64,000 nt of DNA from an uncultured Pelagibacteraceae bacterium (lineage in GTDB: Bacteria > Pseudomonadota > Alphaproteobacteria > Pelagibacterales > Pelagibacteraceae), in assembly GCA_902535745.1 (NCBI GenBank), contig CACAUR010000005.1, forward strand, positions 20,237 to 84,236. Reading direction: 5' to 3'. The notes beneath the pieces are model-generated. The model saw only the letters and a list, made by a program, of their open reading frames with translations, had not been told where the DNA came from and ran no database searches. A program made the translations under genes and the position numbers. Within the stretch, counting starts at the first letter, position 1. Every line of letters starts with the position of its first letter. Shown one piece after another: positions 63,000 to 64,000 of the stretch.

Positions 63000-63830
63000 A
63001 TGAAAATTGTTTATCAAGGTTCACCAGGAGCATATTCTCATTTAGCGGCTAAAAAAATATACCCAAAGTATGAACCTATTTCGCAAAATACTTTTGAAGA
63101 GTGTTTTAATCTTTGTTTAAAAAATGAGAGTTATAGAACAATTATTCCTGTAGAAAATTCAATAGCAGGAAGAGTTGCAGATATACAATATCTGATAAAT
63201 AAATATAAACTCCAGATTTATGCAGAGCATTTTCAACCAATTACTCATAACCTTATGATACTACCTAGCTCAAGTATGCAAAAGATTTCCTCTGTAAGAT
63301 CGCACACCCAGGCAATCTCTCAATGTCAAAAAGTTATTACCGAAAATAAGCTTGAGCCTATTATTGCAGCAGATACTGCTGGAAGTGCCAAATACATTAG
63401 TGAAAACAAAATTATTAATGAGGCGGCTATTGCATCCGAGCTAGCTGCTGAAATCTACAATCTTAAAATTGTAAAAAAAAATATCGAAGACAATAAGGGG
63501 AATGTCACAAGGTTTTTGATAATGGGTAGTAAAGCCTCTCACCCAGAATTTAAGAAAAAAAATTATATTACAAGTTGTATTTTTAAGGTGAAAAATAAAC
63601 CAGCCGCTCTGTATAAATGTTTAGGCGGCTTTGCTACTAATAATGTTAATTTAAGTAAATTAGAAAGTTTCTCTGACCAAAGTAGTTTTGAACAATATTT
63701 ATTTTTATGTGATATTTATGGACATATTGAAGATCCAAAAATACAAAAATCTTTAGAGGAGCTCGGATTTCATACCGTCAGTTTAGATATTTTGGGAGTT
63801 TACGAAGCAAGTGAATATAGGAAAATCTAA
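63000..63830 (+). CDS. pheA: prephenate dehydratase
   Basis: YQGSPGAYSHLAAKKIYP, PVENSIAGRVADIQYL, NVTRFLIMG, LSKLESF. Confidence 0.94.
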   Translation: MKIVYQGSPGAYSHLAAKKIYPKYEPISQNTFEECFNLCLKNESYRTIIPVENSIAGRVADIQYLINKYKLQIYAEHFQPITHNLMILPSSSMQKISSVRSHTQAISQCQKVITENKLEPIIAADTAGSAKYISENKIINEAAIASELAAEIYNLKIVKKNIEDNKGNVTRFLIMGSKASHPEFKKKNYITSCIFKVKNKPAALYKCLGGFATNNVNLSKLESFSDQSSFEQYLFLCDIYGHIEDPKIQKSLEELGFHTVSLDILGVYEASEYRKI

Positions 63831-63881
63831 AAATTTACAAAGTTTTGTTGTAGACTAGAAAATATAACTGTTATAATAACT

Positions 63882-63969
63882 GGGGGCCAATCAGGTGGTG
63901 GTACCACGAATCCCCCAGGCTTGAAAAAGAGCAAGGGTAATGAGTATTTTCCAGGTTGATTGGTCTCCT
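63882..63969 (+). ncRNA. ffs: SRP RNA (4.5S-type)
   Basis: Domain IV signature CCAGG-CTT-GAAA-AAG-AGCA-AGGG plus outer helix GGCCAATCA/TGATTGGTC; directly upstream of presumed dnaX. Confidence 0.85.
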
Positions 63970-63975
63970 AAAAAA

Positions 63976-64000
63976 ATGAGCAATAATTCAAAAGTTTTAG
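63976..64000 (+). CDS. dnaX: start of DNA polymerase III gamma/tau, truncated by window edge
   Basis: Only MSNNSKVL visible; call rests on ffs-dnaX synteny. Confidence 0.45.

Overview
This 64 kb window is AT-rich, gene-dense alphaproteobacterial chromosome. Gene content, synteny and streamlining look like SAR11/Pelagibacterales, but that assignment is inference. Most of it is housekeeping: thrS-infC-rpmI-rplT-pheST-lepA, gyrB, regB-like kinase, cobST with a J-domain gene and bolA, aroKB, def-fmt-truA, dapDE, argB-yidC-yidD-rnpA-rpmH, dcd-murA-hisD-infA-cspA, hisS-hisZ-hisG, rmuC and two nucleases, trxA, folC-accD-trpABF-pyrF-ihfB-rpsA-aroA-lptBC-kdsD-rnd, gcrA, argD-argF, kdsB-pheA. Four tRNAs (Ser-GGA, Thr-GGT, Phe-GAA, His-GTG) and an SRP 4.5S RNA just upstream of a truncated dnaX were found by eye. 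The only accessory-looking block is a five-gene glycosyltransferase/methyltransferase island (7.7-12.1 kb) ending at tRNA-Ser. Strongest second-look items: (1) hisD and a phage-like PD-(D/E)XK nuclease gene are each split at an A7 run in the same A_AAA_AAA phase, and each is restored by a -1 shift or one extra A; (2) tRNA-Phe and tRNA-Thr have substituted elbow bases, including an apparent U19-A56 swap; (3) tRNA-His with A73 sits 5 nt upstream of hisS-hisZ-hisG; (4) GyrB lacks the Gram-negative insert; (5) the RegB-like kinase has H-S-L-N-T-P in place of H-E-L-G-T-P; (6) SET and HDAC-like genes are start/stop coupled; (7) convergent genes repeatedly share their stop codons. There is no CRISPR array, integrase, transposase or rRNA operon.
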